Assembly: GCF_001593955.1 (NCBI RefSeq)
Contig: NZ_LTAZ01000004.1
Location: 310,001 to 374,000, forward strand
Reading direction: 5' to 3'
From: Halalkalicoccus paucihalophilus
GTDB taxonomy: Archaea > Halobacteriota > Halobacteria > Halobacteriales > Halalkalicoccaceae
DNA length: 64,000 nt
A model generated the notes under the pieces. That model saw nothing but the letters and a program-made list of their open reading frames with translations, had not been told where the DNA came from and searched no databases. Positions 50,467-59,506 of this stretch are shown one piece after another; positions within the stretch are counted from its first letter, which is position 1, and each line of letters begins with the position of its first letter. Both the position numbers and the translations under genes were made by a program.

Positions 50467-51360
50467 ATGGCATCGCTCGCACGCTCGCTTGGTTCACGCG
50501 TGTACGAGAACCTCCTCCTGCGCGAGATCGACGACGGACCCACCCACGTCGCCGTCATTCAGGACGGCAATCGACGGTACGCCCGCAAACAGGGCGCCGA
50601 AATCTCCGACGGGCATCGTGCGGGCGCGCGGACCACCGAACGGGTGCTCAACTGGTGTGAGGAGCTCGGCATCGAGGAGCTCACGCTGTATGCGTTCTCG
50701 ACGGAGAACTTAGAACGCCCCCGAGGGGAGCGAGAAGCGCTGTATGACTTGCTCTGTGAGAAACTCCGGGAGTTCGCGGACGCCGAACGCGTCCACGACG
50801 GCGGGGTGCGGATCCGCGCGATCGGCGACCTCTCCCTGCTCCCCGAACGCGTCCGCGAGGCCGCCCGGTACGCCGAGGAACGCACCCGGGAGTACGATAC
50901 CTTCGTCCTCAACATCGCGCTGGCATACGGCGGTCGAGCCGAACTGCTGGGTGTTGCCCGCGACGTCGCCCGCGCGGTCGAGGCGGGCGAACTACAACCG
51001 GGGGAGATCGACGCGAAAACGATCGACTGTCAGCTCTACGACGACGAGCTCCGGGACGTCGACCTGATCATCCGCACCGGCGGGGACGAGCGGACCTCGA
51101 ACTTCCTGCCGTGGCACGCAAACGGCAACGAGGCTGCCGTATTCTTCTGTGCACCCTACTGGCCCGAGTTCTCGAAAGTCGACTTCCTCAGAGCCGTCCG
51201 AACCTACCAGTACCGAGAGGCCTCCTGGCAGCGGACGCGAATCCGGCGTGCGCTGGCGCTTGTGGGCGCGCTCTCGGACGTCGACCTGCCGAAGGCCCGC
51301 GACGTGCTCGACGGCGAAGGAGAGACCACACGGGAACCCACGACACCGATCGAACAGTAG
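50467..51360 (+). CDS. uppS: Cis-prenyltransferase (UppS family), catalytic-type paralogue
   Basis: Makes long cis-polyprenyl (dolichyl-type) diphosphate carriers for glycosylation. The 297-residue protein keeps the catalytic P-loop-like motif VAVIQDGNRRYARK with Asp33 and the downstream YAFSTENLERP and LNIALAYGGRAEL motifs. The C-terminal IPP-binding motif is IRTGGDERTSNFLPW, but the following segment (WHANGNEAAVFFCAPYWPEF) differs from the canonical WQxAYAExYFxxxxWPxF and carries a two-residue insertion. Its convergent neighbour (51372-51980) is a second family member that lacks the DGN motif. The two probably work together. Confidence 0.92.
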   Translation: MASLARSLGSRVYENLLLREIDDGPTHVAVIQDGNRRYARKQGAEISDGHRAGARTTERVLNWCEELGIEELTLYAFSTENLERPRGEREALYDLLCEKLREFADAERVHDGGVRIRAIGDLSLLPERVREAARYAEERTREYDTFVLNIALAYGGRAELLGVARDVARAVEAGELQPGEIDAKTIDCQLYDDELRDVDLIIRTGGDERTSNFLPWHANGNEAAVFFCAPYWPEFSKVDFLRAVRTYQYREASWQRTRIRRALALVGALSDVDLPKARDVLDGEGETTREPTTPIEQ

Positions 51361-51371
51361 CTCCCGGCCAC

Positions 51372-51980
51372 CTACCGTCCGAATCGCCTGCTTCGTTTCT
51401 TGTAATCGAGGACGGCCCGCAGGTAGTCCCGTTTGCGGAAGTCCCGCCAGTTGACGTCGGTGAAGTAGAGTTCGGCGTAGACCGACTGCCAGATCATGAA
51501 ATCCGAGAGCCGTTCCGCCCCGGTTTTGATCAGCAGATCGGGCTCGTCCGGGAAGACCAGTTGGGACTCGATGTCCTCGTCGCGGATGCCGTCGGGGTCG
51601 CGCTCGCCGCGTTCGACCTCACGGGCGAGTCCGCGCACCGCGCGGGCGAACTCGCGTTTCCCGCCCAGCCCGATCCCGACGCTGATCGGAGCATCCACCC
51701 GCCGGGTGTCGTCCGGTCCGCGGACGTCGACGGGCCGAGGGGCGTCGACCCCTTCGAGTTCGCTCACGAGCGTGGGTGCGGCCGCCGGGTCGAGCACGCT
51801 CACGTAGACGGTCACGCGGTCGGCCTCGTACTCGAAAGCCCATTCGAGGACGTCCTCGAGGGTCTCGTAGGCACCGCGTTCGAGGAGGTCGCGCTCGGTG
51901 ATCACGATGGCGACGTGGCTCGGCGGCGTGCCGTCGTGACGCCGAACGCGGGCGGCGAGATACCGGTCGTACAGGCCCAC
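51372..51980 (-). CDS. Cis-prenyltransferase paralogue lacking the catalytic DGN motif
   Basis: A 202-residue UppS-family protein starting at GTG 51980 (VGLYDRYLAARV). At the catalytic position the sequence is HVAIVITERDLLERG: the Asp of DGN is Thr28, so it should be inactive alone. In contrast its C-terminus has the canonical pattern LLIKTGAERLSDFMIWQSVYAELYFTDVNW (region about 155-185). In eukaryotes and in Archaeoglobus a similar pairing of active and inactive chains forms a heteromeric cis-prenyltransferase. Here the C-terminal motif is better kept in the 'inactive' chain than in its neighbour, which is the mirror of the usual subunit division. Adjacent, convergent genes. Confidence 0.85.
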   Translation of the reverse strand: MGLYDRYLAARVRRHDGTPPSHVAIVITERDLLERGAYETLEDVLEWAFEYEADRVTVYVSVLDPAAAPTLVSELEGVDAPRPVDVRGPDDTRRVDAPISVGIGLGGKREFARAVRGLAREVERGERDPDGIRDEDIESQLVFPDEPDLLIKTGAERLSDFMIWQSVYAELYFTDVNWRDFRKRDYLRAVLDYKKRSRRFGR

Positions 51981-52133
51981 ACACGTGCTCTCGCCGGTGG
52001 CCCCGTAAGTCTCACGACCCACGACCCGGATTCGAGGTCGGATCCGCCGTCTCCGCTCCTCGCCGGAACGCCCGACCCCGCGTTTCGAACCATATCCGAT
52101 AGTATAAGTGTTCAACCCCGAAACCGAACCGGT

Positions 52134-53441
52134 GTGACCGGCCGAGTCCGGCGTGCAGGCGCGTTCGCGTTCGTGGGCAGCCTCTCGCTCGCTGCGCCGT
52201 TTCTCGGCCCCGCCGCGTTCGTCCCCTTCGCCACGGTCGGCCTGCTTGCCGCCCTCGTCATCGACGGCGGCCCCGTCTTCGACCTCTTTGCGCGCCCCGG
52301 CGACCACGAGGACCACACCCTCTACGGGCTCGCGGGCTTCTCGCTGGCCGCGACCGGCCTCGCCTTGCTCGTGATCGTCGGCTTCCCCCCGGAGCTGTTC
52401 GCCGGAACCGTCTGCCTGCTCGCCGGCGGTAACCTCCTCCAGCAGACGGTTGTAGCCCGCCGTACCGACGATCTGGCGTCCGCCGTCGGCTTCGTCGCCG
52501 GCGGTTTCCTCGCCGGGACCGCCGCCCAGTTGCTCGTCACCCCCTTCTCGCTCGGCGTCGCGCCCGCATCGGCGGCGTTTCTCGCGGCCTGTGGTGCGCT
52601 TATCGGTTCACTGCTCCGGAGCGTCCTCTACCAGCGCGACGATCCACTGGTACTCCTCAGCGTGGGGCTCGTACTGTGGGTGATCGCGGACCTCGGCATC
52701 GAGACCACACCGACAGAGATCGCCCTCGCCATCGCGGTGACGGCACTATTGGGCTACGTCTCGTACGCGCTCGGGACCGCCTCCGTCCCCGGAATGGTCA
52801 CCGGGATGTTGCTCGGGCTCGTCACCATCGTCCTCGGGGGCTACGCGTGGTTCGTCCTCCTGATCGCGTTTTTCGCGATCGGCGGGCTCTCCTCGAAGTT
52901 CCGCTACGACCGGAAACGCGCCCGAGGAGTCGCCGAGGACAACGACGGCGCACGCGGCAGTGGCAACGTGCTGGGCAACTCCGCGGTCGCGCTCGTCGCA
53001 GTGCTCGGGTACGCCGCGACGCCCGATCCGCTTTCGGTCCCGCCGGGCGTCTTCTTCTTCGCCTTCGCGGGGTCGATCGCGACGGCGATGGCCGACACCC
53101 TCTCCAGCGAGATCGGCGGTGTCTACGACGGCCCTCGGCTCGTCACGACGGGCGAGCGGGTCCCGCCCGGCACCGACGGTGCGGTGACGTGGCAGGGCGA
53201 ACTCGCGGGGTTCGTCGGCGCGATCGCGGTCGCCGGGCCGGCGTTCGTCCTGTTCGACGTGATCTCCCCACTTGGGGCGGCGTTGATCGCCACCGGCGGG
53301 GTCGCGGGGATGACCGCCGACAGCCTGTTGGGTGCGACCGTCGAAAACCGCTGGCTCGACAATCAGGGCGTGAACTTCCTCGCGACGCTTGTTGGAGCGC
53401 TCGTCGCCGTCGCACTCGCGGCGCTCGCCGGGCTGTTCTAA
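52134..53441 (+). CDS. DUF92/TMEM19 family membrane protein (VTE6-like)
   Basis: A 435-residue integral membrane protein with about ten helices. The N-terminal half contains hydrophobic helices without motif; the C-terminal half matches DUF92, with GGLSSKFRYDRKRARGVAEDN, GNVLGNSAVALVAVLG, GSIATAMADTLSSEIGGVYDG, and GAVTWQGELAGFVGA. Arabidopsis VTE6, a phytyl-phosphate kinase, belongs to this family. Start is a GTG (VTGRVRRAG) about 150 bp divergent from the second prenyltransferase paralogue. A kinase for a polyprenyl or geranylgeranyl phosphate fits the neighbourhood but is inference. Confidence 0.8.
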   Translation: MTGRVRRAGAFAFVGSLSLAAPFLGPAAFVPFATVGLLAALVIDGGPVFDLFARPGDHEDHTLYGLAGFSLAATGLALLVIVGFPPELFAGTVCLLAGGNLLQQTVVARRTDDLASAVGFVAGGFLAGTAAQLLVTPFSLGVAPASAAFLAACGALIGSLLRSVLYQRDDPLVLLSVGLVLWVIADLGIETTPTEIALAIAVTALLGYVSYALGTASVPGMVTGMLLGLVTIVLGGYAWFVLLIAFFAIGGLSSKFRYDRKRARGVAEDNDGARGSGNVLGNSAVALVAVLGYAATPDPLSVPPGVFFFAFAGSIATAMADTLSSEIGGVYDGPRLVTTGERVPPGTDGAVTWQGELAGFVGAIAVAGPAFVLFDVISPLGAALIATGGVAGMTADSLLGATVENRWLDNQGVNFLATLVGALVAVALAALAGLF

Positions 53442-53448
53442 GGCCGGT

Positions 53449-54738
53449 CTACGCGGGCCCGACCAGTTCCTCGAAGGTGCGGATCCGAACGCTGGTGGGC
53501 CGTTTCGTGTACTGTCCTCGTTCGCGTGTAATCACCTGCGAGACGCCGCGCTGGGCGGCGATATCCAGAACTCGCTGGCTCAACTCGCCGTCGATAACGA
53601 GTGCGTATGGCGGTTCCTCGGCCTCGCGGATCGTCTCGAACGCATCTTCGGCGGGTGCGCTCGCCATCTCGTGGAACTCGCCATCGAGGACTCGAACCGT
53701 TCCGGTCCCCTTGCCGATGGTCGCCTCGGCGTGTTCGCGCAGACTCGCCGGCTCCTCGCTCGCCTCCGTTCGATTCCCGTCGTCCGGCGACACATCCGCG
53801 TCGGGATCCGTCGGCTCGGCGGGTGTCTCGGGCGATTTGGTCGTCTCGGTCGTCTCGATCGCCGACTCGCCGTCGGGAGCGGGCCGGGCGCTGCCATCGG
53901 TCGCGGCGACGAACCGCCGCGTGCCGGTCTCGGAGAGCGCCTCGTAGGAGACCTTCTCGCGCAGCGCGTTGAACACCTCCTCGCGGGAGAGTTCCTCGAC
54001 AGAGCGGCCCGCGGGGGCGAAGGCGACGGAGTCGATCTCGCCGACCTGCTCTAGCTCCTTCATGATGAGTTCGCCGCCGCGATCCCCGTCGAGGAAGGCC
54101 GTCGTCGTGCGCTCCTTGGTGAGTTCGGCCACCGCCTCGGGAACGTTCGTCCCCTCGACGGCGACGGCGTTCTTGATCCCGTATTTCAACAGCTGAAGCA
54201 CGTCCGAGCGCCCCTCGACGACGATGATCGCGTCGCCGTCGGCTACGCGAGGCCCGGCAGGATAGCCCTCGTATTCGGTGATGTCCTCGATTCGGATGCT
54301 CTCTCTGACCCGATCGAGAAGTTCGTCGCTCGAGAGCACCGTCTCGTCGAACGCCGTCGAGAGCAGCTCTCGCGCCCGTCTGACGACCTCGCGGCGCGAG
54401 GCCGCACGGGTGTCCTCTATCCGGCTCACCTCGATGGTCGCCCGGCAGGGGCCGACCCGGTCGATGGTTTCGAGCGCCGCCGCGAGCACGGCGGTCTCGA
54501 CTTTGTCCATGCTGCTCGCGACGGTTATCGTCCCGGCGGACTGGCCGCGCTGGCTCGCGATTTCGACGTCGATCCGCCCGACCTTCGAGGACTGCTGGAG
54601 GTCGTGGATCTCGAGGTCGTCGCCCAGAAGTCCCTCGGTCTGGCCGAAGACCGCGCCGACGACGTCACTCCGCTCGACCACCCCGTCGGCCGTGATGTCC
54701 GCGTGAATGAGGTATTTCGCAGTATCGTTGAGTGTCAT
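53449..54738 (-). CDS. dnaG: Archaeal DnaG-like protein (TOPRIM)
   Basis: A 429-residue archaeal DnaG, a TOPRIM protein linked to both primer synthesis and the exosome. The TOPRIM acidic motifs are IIVVEGRSDVLQLLKYG and TTAFLDGDRGGELI. An N-terminal domain (about 1-150) precedes it. Between about residues 290 and 340 there is an acidic, Thr/Ser/Pro-rich linker (ETTETTKSPETPAEPTD) and then a conserved C-terminal domain with LDGEFHEMASAPAEDAFETI. It ends convergent with the DUF92 gene. No other exosome gene lies in the window. Confidence 0.93.
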   Translation of the reverse strand: MTLNDTAKYLIHADITADGVVERSDVVGAVFGQTEGLLGDDLEIHDLQQSSKVGRIDVEIASQRGQSAGTITVASSMDKVETAVLAAALETIDRVGPCRATIEVSRIEDTRAASRREVVRRARELLSTAFDETVLSSDELLDRVRESIRIEDITEYEGYPAGPRVADGDAIIVVEGRSDVLQLLKYGIKNAVAVEGTNVPEAVAELTKERTTTAFLDGDRGGELIMKELEQVGEIDSVAFAPAGRSVEELSREEVFNALREKVSYEALSETGTRRFVAATDGSARPAPDGESAIETTETTKSPETPAEPTDPDADVSPDDGNRTEASEEPASLREHAEATIGKGTGTVRVLDGEFHEMASAPAEDAFETIREAEEPPYALVIDGELSQRVLDIAAQRGVSQVITRERGQYTKRPTSVRIRTFEELVGPA

Positions 54739-54852
54739 TGGTAACTGTCATGAACGCCTCCATGACGCCGTCTAGTTCGCGCCCGACGGGGAAAATAATT
54801 GCCGTCTGTCGCCGACGGAACTACTATAGACGGCGACACGAAGCGATCACAC

Positions 54853-55200
54853 ATGGGTATCGACGAAGCCGACATCAGTCCCGAACGGTTCCTCGAGGAC
54901 GTCGAGATGCGAATCGGCGAGATCCGTTCCGCAGAGCGGTTTCCCGAGGCCAGAAAGGACGTCTACAAGCTGACGGTCGATTTCGGCTCCGAAACCAGAC
55001 GGTCGGCGGCGGGGCTGACCGACCTGTACGACCCCGACGACCTCGTCGGCAGGCAGGTCGTCGCCGTCGTGAACCTCGGAACCGTCACCATCGCGGGCTT
55101 CGAAAGCGAGTGTCTCGTGACCGGGGTGGACACGGGAGGTGGCGAGGTCGTCCACCTCCAGCCCGAACGCGAGGTCGAAAACGGAAGCCGGGTGTACTGA
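54853..55200 (+). CDS. tRNA-binding (EMAP/CsaA-like) domain protein
   Basis: A 115-residue single-domain OB-fold protein of the tRNA-binding family found in CsaA and the C-terminus of MetRS. Family parts are RIGEIRSAERFPEARKDVYKLTVDFG, LVGRQVVAVVNLG and GFESECLVTGVDTGGGEVV. The ATG at 54853 follows the usual MGIDEADISPERFLED start; an ATG at 54799 is unlikely. It stands alone between dnaG (divergent) and a short minus-strand gene. Confidence 0.88.
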   Translation: MGIDEADISPERFLEDVEMRIGEIRSAERFPEARKDVYKLTVDFGSETRRSAAGLTDLYDPDDLVGRQVVAVVNLGTVTIAGFESECLVTGVDTGGGEVVHLQPEREVENGSRVY

Positions 55201-55232
55201 ACCGCCGGGACCGAGGTCGATGCGACGGGTGC

Positions 55233-55478
55233 CTATGGGATTTCGCCTCGGTACTCCGCGAAGGTCGATTCGATGGTCCCCTCGGCATCCTCGCGGCTCG
55301 TCTCGCCAAAGCGGTACTCCCCGATCGGGACGCTCTCGACGTGGGTGATCGCCGCCGGGTCGTCGGCCAGAAAGAAGCTGACGGTGTGTGCCCCATACCA
55401 GACGGCCATCACCCGTCGGTCACCGCTGAAGGTGACGTAGTGGGCCTCCTCGAGCGCTTCGCTGAGTGGGATCGTCAT
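55233..55478 (-). CDS. Hypothetical small protein
   Basis: An 81-residue acidic protein with no recognised domain. It has an N-terminal helix (SEALEEAHYVTF) followed by short strands (VMAVWYGAHTVSFFLADD). The codon use is typical of the genome and the gene fits the space between its two neighbours, ending 33 bp from the tRNA-binding protein gene, so it is probably real. Confidence 0.6.
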   Translation of the reverse strand: MTIPLSEALEEAHYVTFSGDRRVMAVWYGAHTVSFFLADDPAAITHVESVPIGEYRFGETSREDAEGTIESTFAEYRGEIP

Positions 55479-55558
55479 GTACCCGACGGTCGGCCCGACC
55501 CGTGTTAGTTCTGGTCCTATCCGACAGCCCTTAGCCCCTCACGGGCACACCGGCGTGT

Positions 55559-56449
55559 ATGCAGACGCACATCGTGCCGGTCGGCTTCGACTACGATCGG
55601 CTGATCGCGCCGCTGGTGCGCGATCAACTCGACGTCGACCGCGTGGTCCTCATCGAGGGGGCGGTCGGGAGCGAGGCCAACGTCGAGTACTCGCGGGACC
55701 TCTCGCGGAAACTCGAGACGGACTTTCGCAACCTGCTGGGGGCCGATACCGAACGCCTCGTGCTCGCGGACGTCTACGACTACGACGCGGCCTTCGAGCA
55801 GGCCTACCGACTGATCGACGCAGAACTCGACGCCGGCAACGAGGTCTGGGTCAACGTCAGCGCGATGCCTCGGACCGTGAGTTTCGCGGTCGCGACCGCC
55901 GCCAACTCGCTGATGGTCGAACGCGAGGACGACCGCCGGAAGGTCCACACCTACTACACCGCCCCCGAGAAGTACCTCGAGACCGAACTCGCCGAGGAGC
56001 TCCGCCGGGAGGTCGGCCTACTGGAGGACCTCGATTCGGGCGAGGTCGACCCCGAACGGATCGCCGAGCGCCTCGAATCGGTCCGCGGACTGCTCAGCGA
56101 GTTCGACGAGCGGGGCACCACCATCGGCGCGAAGGAGATCGACGGCGGCCATATCGTCGAACTACCGATCGCCTCCTTTTCGAACGTCAAACCGTTCGAG
56201 GAACTCATCCTGTTCAAACTCGGCGAGGACGGCGTCTTCGAGAGCGTCAGCGAACTCGCCGAGGCCCTCGCCGACGAACTCGACGAGGAGTACACCGACA
56301 GCTTCCGTTCGAAGGTCATCTACAACGTCGACCGTCTCGGCCCGAGCGGAAAGGGCTACGTCGAACGCGAGGAACACGGCAAGTCCTACCGGACCCGGCT
56401 CTCGCGCATCGGCGAACTCTGGGTCCGGGCCCACACCAGCGCCGAGTGA
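55559..56449 (+). CDS. CARF-like/wHTH regulator (HFX_2341-like, DUF6293)
   Basis: A 296-residue protein with a Rossmann-like N-terminal domain (about 1-130: IVPVGFDYDRLIAPLV, RVVLIEGAVGSEANVEY, VWVNVSAMPRTVSFAVATAAN) and a C-terminal winged-helix-like part (about 205-290). The first domain resembles the CARF fold of CRISPR-associated Csa3, including the strand-loop (VNVSxxPRT) that binds cyclic oligoadenylate in that family. I recall haloarchaeal homologues named HFX_2341-type regulators. No CRISPR genes are in the window, so a ligand other than cyclic oligoadenylate may apply. The gene starts in a short divergent region. Confidence 0.75.
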   Translation: MQTHIVPVGFDYDRLIAPLVRDQLDVDRVVLIEGAVGSEANVEYSRDLSRKLETDFRNLLGADTERLVLADVYDYDAAFEQAYRLIDAELDAGNEVWVNVSAMPRTVSFAVATAANSLMVEREDDRRKVHTYYTAPEKYLETELAEELRREVGLLEDLDSGEVDPERIAERLESVRGLLSEFDERGTTIGAKEIDGGHIVELPIASFSNVKPFEELILFKLGEDGVFESVSELAEALADELDEEYTDSFRSKVIYNVDRLGPSGKGYVEREEHGKSYRTRLSRIGELWVRAHTSAE

Positions 56450-56451
56450 GT

Positions 56452-57117
56452 TCACTCGGCCGCCGCCTTCTCAGCGCGCGTCGAGAGCGCGAAAAAGGTA
56501 ATCCAGATCGTGAGCATCGTCGCGCCCAGCGCGGCGACCCGAAACGCCGTCGTGTTGCCCGCCATCGGGACGGCCGTCGGGTCGGAAAAGGGCAGGACCG
56601 TGTGGTGTGGCTCACCGAAGATCGGGACGAAGTAATCCACCGTGAGGTCGAAGGAGTACCACGCGAGCGCGGCGGCGATCGCCGGGATCGAGAAGTCGCT
56701 GTAGCGCTGGATCAGAAAGGCCTGGGCGACCATCCCGAGGTGGCTGACCAACAGGAAGGCATACATCGGGGGTGCGGTCCCCGCGAGGAAAGCGTCGTTG
56801 AAGACGACGAGGACGAACGGCGTCCACAGCCCGAGTTTGACGTTGCCGAAGAAGGCGAGCATGTCCACGAGTTCGTTCCCCCGGTCGAGCTTCCAGAGCG
56901 CGAGGCTCGCCGCGATGAAGAGGGTGGCAAGCGGGCTGTCGGGCACCCACGGCCAGATGGCGAGGGGCGTCCCCGAGAACTGGAAGCGGTAGTACCAGAA
57001 GCCGAAGGCGGTCCCTACGAGGTTGATCGCGACGATGGCCCACGCGTAACGAAGCGCGAGGTCCTCCAGCCGGCGGGGAAGCGGCGCGAGCCACGCGGGG
57101 AGTGTCGGCCCGGTCAT
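56452..57117 (-). CDS. DUF1405-family membrane protein
   Basis: A 221-residue membrane protein with about six helices, resembling Bacillus YpjA (DUF1405): NLVGTAFGFWYYRFQFSGTPLAIWPWVPDSP, ALWKLDRGN and GNVKLGLWTPFVL are recognisable segments, and HLGMVAQAFLI is present. Function unknown. Start is the ATG at 57117. The stop overlaps nothing but lies two bases from the CARF-like gene stop, a convergent arrangement. Confidence 0.8.
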   Translation of the reverse strand: MTGPTLPAWLAPLPRRLEDLALRYAWAIVAINLVGTAFGFWYYRFQFSGTPLAIWPWVPDSPLATLFIAASLALWKLDRGNELVDMLAFFGNVKLGLWTPFVLVVFNDAFLAGTAPPMYAFLLVSHLGMVAQAFLIQRYSDFSIPAIAAALAWYSFDLTVDYFVPIFGEPHHTVLPFSDPTAVPMAGNTTAFRVAALGATMLTIWITFFALSTRAEKAAAE

Positions 57118-57204
57118 TATCCCGAAGGGTGATTGAGTGAACCAAAGACCTGCCGGTTCCCCGCGACCCATACCGATTTAGGCGACGACGGCCGACGAAC
57201 GCTC

Positions 57205-58275
57205 ATGGACCGAGAGACGCTCGTCATGACCCCCGGGCCGACCGCACTCCCCGAGGAGGTCCGCGAAGCGATGGCCCGCCCGATAGAGAACCCCGACATC
57301 GAACCGGCGTTCACCGAGTTCTACCGCGACCTGCTTGGAAAGCTCGCCGACGTCTACGACACAGACGACGACCTCGTGGTGCTGGCGGGCGAGGGGATGG
57401 TCGGGTTGGAGGCGAGCGTCGCCTCCCTGATCGAGCGGGGCGATACCGTCCTCTGTCTCGCCAACGGGATCTACGGGGCGGGCTTTGCGGACCTCGCCGA
57501 ACTCCACGGCGGCGAGCCCGTGCTCCACGAGGTCCCGCCCACGGAGGGGTTCGATCCCGAGGCGGTACGAGAGACGGTCGAGGAACACGATCCCGGCGTG
57601 GCGACGATGGTCCACTGTGAGACGCCAACCGGCGTCCTGAACGGTCTCGACGGGGTTCTCGAAATTCTCGACGAGGCGGGCGTGCTCACGATCTGTGATG
57701 CGGTCTCCTCGTTGGGCGGCGTCGAGGTGCCGACCGAATTCATAGATATCTGTCTCGGGGCGTCCCAGAAGTGTTTCAGCGCGCCGCCCGGACTGGCGAC
57801 GCTGTCGGTGAGCGAGGCGGCGTGGGAGCGGATCGAGCGCGTCGAGCAGTGCTCGTTCTATCTGAACCTCGAACCGTGGCGCGACCTCGACTTCGAGGAG
57901 CCGCCCGCCGCCTTCCCCTACACCCACTCGGTGTCGGACCTGTACGCGCTCGATGCGGCGCTCGATCGCCTGCTGGAGGAGGGCATTGAAGACGTCTTCG
58001 AGCGCCACGAGCGGGCGGCCGAACGCTGTCGGGAGCGCGGGCGTGCCCTCGGACTGGAGCCATTCGCACCGGCATCGGCTTCGTCGACCGTCACCGCCTT
58101 CTCGGTCGAGGACGCGACCGATCTCCAGCGGCGGGTCGCCGAGGAGGGCGTCGTCCTCGCGACCGGCCTGGGAGAGTACTCGGAGACGATCCTCCGGGTC
58201 GGTCACATGGGCTACAACGCCGACATCGAGCGGGTCGATCGGGCGATGGACGCGCTCGCCACTGTCCTCGACTGA
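57205..58275 (+). CDS. Class V aminotransferase (alanine-glyoxylate / serine-pyruvate type)
   Basis: A 356-residue PLP enzyme. Seen: MTPGPTALPEEVREAM at the N-terminus, VLAGEGMVGLEASVASL, HCETPTGVLNGLDGV, CDAVSSLGGVEV (Asp for PLP nitrogen), and LGASQKCFSAPPGLA with the Schiff-base Lys. The C-terminal EYSETILRVGHMGYN carries the substrate Arg. In haloarchaea such enzymes are annotated as alanine-glyoxylate aminotransferases, which would connect to isocitrate-lyase-derived glyoxylate, though that is inference. Start ATG 57205. Confidence 0.9.
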   Translation: MDRETLVMTPGPTALPEEVREAMARPIENPDIEPAFTEFYRDLLGKLADVYDTDDDLVVLAGEGMVGLEASVASLIERGDTVLCLANGIYGAGFADLAELHGGEPVLHEVPPTEGFDPEAVRETVEEHDPGVATMVHCETPTGVLNGLDGVLEILDEAGVLTICDAVSSLGGVEVPTEFIDICLGASQKCFSAPPGLATLSVSEAAWERIERVEQCSFYLNLEPWRDLDFEEPPAAFPYTHSVSDLYALDAALDRLLEEGIEDVFERHERAAERCRERGRALGLEPFAPASASSTVTAFSVEDATDLQRRVAEEGVVLATGLGEYSETILRVGHMGYNADIERVDRAMDALATVLD

Positions 58276-58322
58276 TCTCGGGACGGCAGAACTGATATAT
58301 CGGATCGCGGTGAGTAGAACGT

Positions 58323-58505
58323 ATGTCGACGGGTCGAGAGTCGAAACCGACGGACGAGGAGTCCGATGCGAACCTCGGGTCCGGGCTGGCGATCGGTATC
58401 GGGCTCGGGGTTGCGATCGGAATCGCGACGGACGACCTCGCGCTGTGGCTCCCGATGGGGGTCGCACTCGGGGTCGCCGTCGGGGTGGGCATGGGGACCC
58501 GGTAG
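58323..58505 (+). CDS. Small glycine-zipper-like membrane protein
   Basis: A 60-residue protein with an acidic, polar N-terminus (about 1-20) and a glycine-rich hydrophobic hairpin: GSGLAIGIGLGVAIGIA and WLPMGVALGVAVGVGMG. GxxxG patterns suggest tight helix packing or oligomerisation. It has a typical codon use and sits between two solid genes (47 and 60 bp gaps). Function unknown. Confidence 0.6.
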   Translation: MSTGRESKPTDEESDANLGSGLAIGIGLGVAIGIATDDLALWLPMGVALGVAVGVGMGTR

Positions 58506-58565
58506 CGAAGCGGCGACGCATGGCACACCGACACGTATTACCCGCGTCCGTCCCACCGTCCCGAC

Positions 58566-59474
58566 ATGGCCGCGGAGACCGACATCGAGGAGCTAAAGCG
58601 GGGAACCGATCTCGTCAAGCGCGGGTTCGCACGGATGCAGAAGGGCGGCGTCATCATGGACGTCGTCAACGCCGAGCAGGCCCGTGTCGCAGAGGAGGCC
58701 GGCGCGGTCGCGGTGATGGCGCTGGAGGCCGTCCCCGCCGACATCCGCAAGCGCGGTGGGGTCGCCCGGATGGCCGATCCCGCCGACGTCTCTGAGATCG
58801 TCGAGAGCGTCTCGATTCCGGTGATGGGAAAATCCCGCATCGGCCACACCAAGGAGGCCCAGATCCTCGAAGCGGTGGGTGTCGACATGATCGACGAGTC
58901 TGAGGTCCTCACTCCCGCCGACGACGCCTACCACATCGACAAGCGCGACTTCACCGCGCCGTTCGTCTGCGGGGCGCGCGATCTGGGCGAAGCTCTCAGG
59001 AGGATAGAGGAGGGCGCGGCGATGATCCGCACGAAGGGCGAGGCCGGGACCGGCGACGTCAACCAGGCCGTCCACCACCAGCGCCGGATCAAGGGGGCGA
59101 TCCGCAAGTTGGAGGGAATGACCTACGAGGAGCGCGAGGCGTTCGCCCGCGAGATCGAGGCGCCGGCCCATCTGGTCCACGAGACCGCCGACGCCGGCCG
59201 CCTCCCCGTGGTGAACTTCGCGGCGGGCGGGATCGCGACGCCCGCCGACGCCGCACTGATGATGCACCACGGCTGTGACGGTATCTTCGTCGGCAGCGGC
59301 ATCTTCGGCGCCGAGAACCCCGAGGCGATGGCCGACGCCATCGTCGCCGCGACGACCAACTGGGACAGTCCTGACAAACTCGCCGAGATCGCCTCGAACG
59401 TCGGCAAGAGCATGAAGGGCGACGCGAACGTCGACCTCCCCGAGGACGAAAAGATGCAGGGCCGGGGCGTCTAA
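58566..59474 (+). CDS. pdxS: Pyridoxal 5'-phosphate synthase, lyase subunit
   Basis: PdxS makes PLP from ribose 5-phosphate, glyceraldehyde 3-phosphate and ammonia with PdxT. The 302-residue beta/alpha-barrel has [14 protein letters not shown], the active-site lysine region [39 protein letters not shown] and the [17 protein letters not shown] phosphate-binding end. No pdxT gene is in the window. It may support the several PLP enzymes of this region, but no co-transcription is visible; it lies alone. Confidence 0.96.
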   Translation: MAAETDIEELKRGTDLVKRGFARMQKGGVIMDVVNAEQARVAEEAGAVAVMALEAVPADIRKRGGVARMADPADVSEIVESVSIPVMGKSRIGHTKEAQILEAVGVDMIDESEVLTPADDAYHIDKRDFTAPFVCGARDLGEALRRIEEGAAMIRTKGEAGTGDVNQAVHHQRRIKGAIRKLEGMTYEEREAFAREIEAPAHLVHETADAGRLPVVNFAAGGIATPADAALMMHHGCDGIFVGSGIFGAENPEAMADAIVAATTNWDSPDKLAEIASNVGKSMKGDANVDLPEDEKMQGRGV

Positions 59475-59506
59475 ACGAGCTGACGCCGTTTTCGATCGGC
59501 TCGAAC

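Noticed and set aside
51111-52133. Upstream extension of the DUF92 frame
   Set aside because: It runs through both prenyltransferase genes in another frame; the GTG at 52134 starts directly before the first helix.
55477-57132. A 551-codon plus-strand ORF
   Set aside because: Out of frame with the CARF-like gene and antisense to the DUF1405 gene; Arg-rich translation without motifs.
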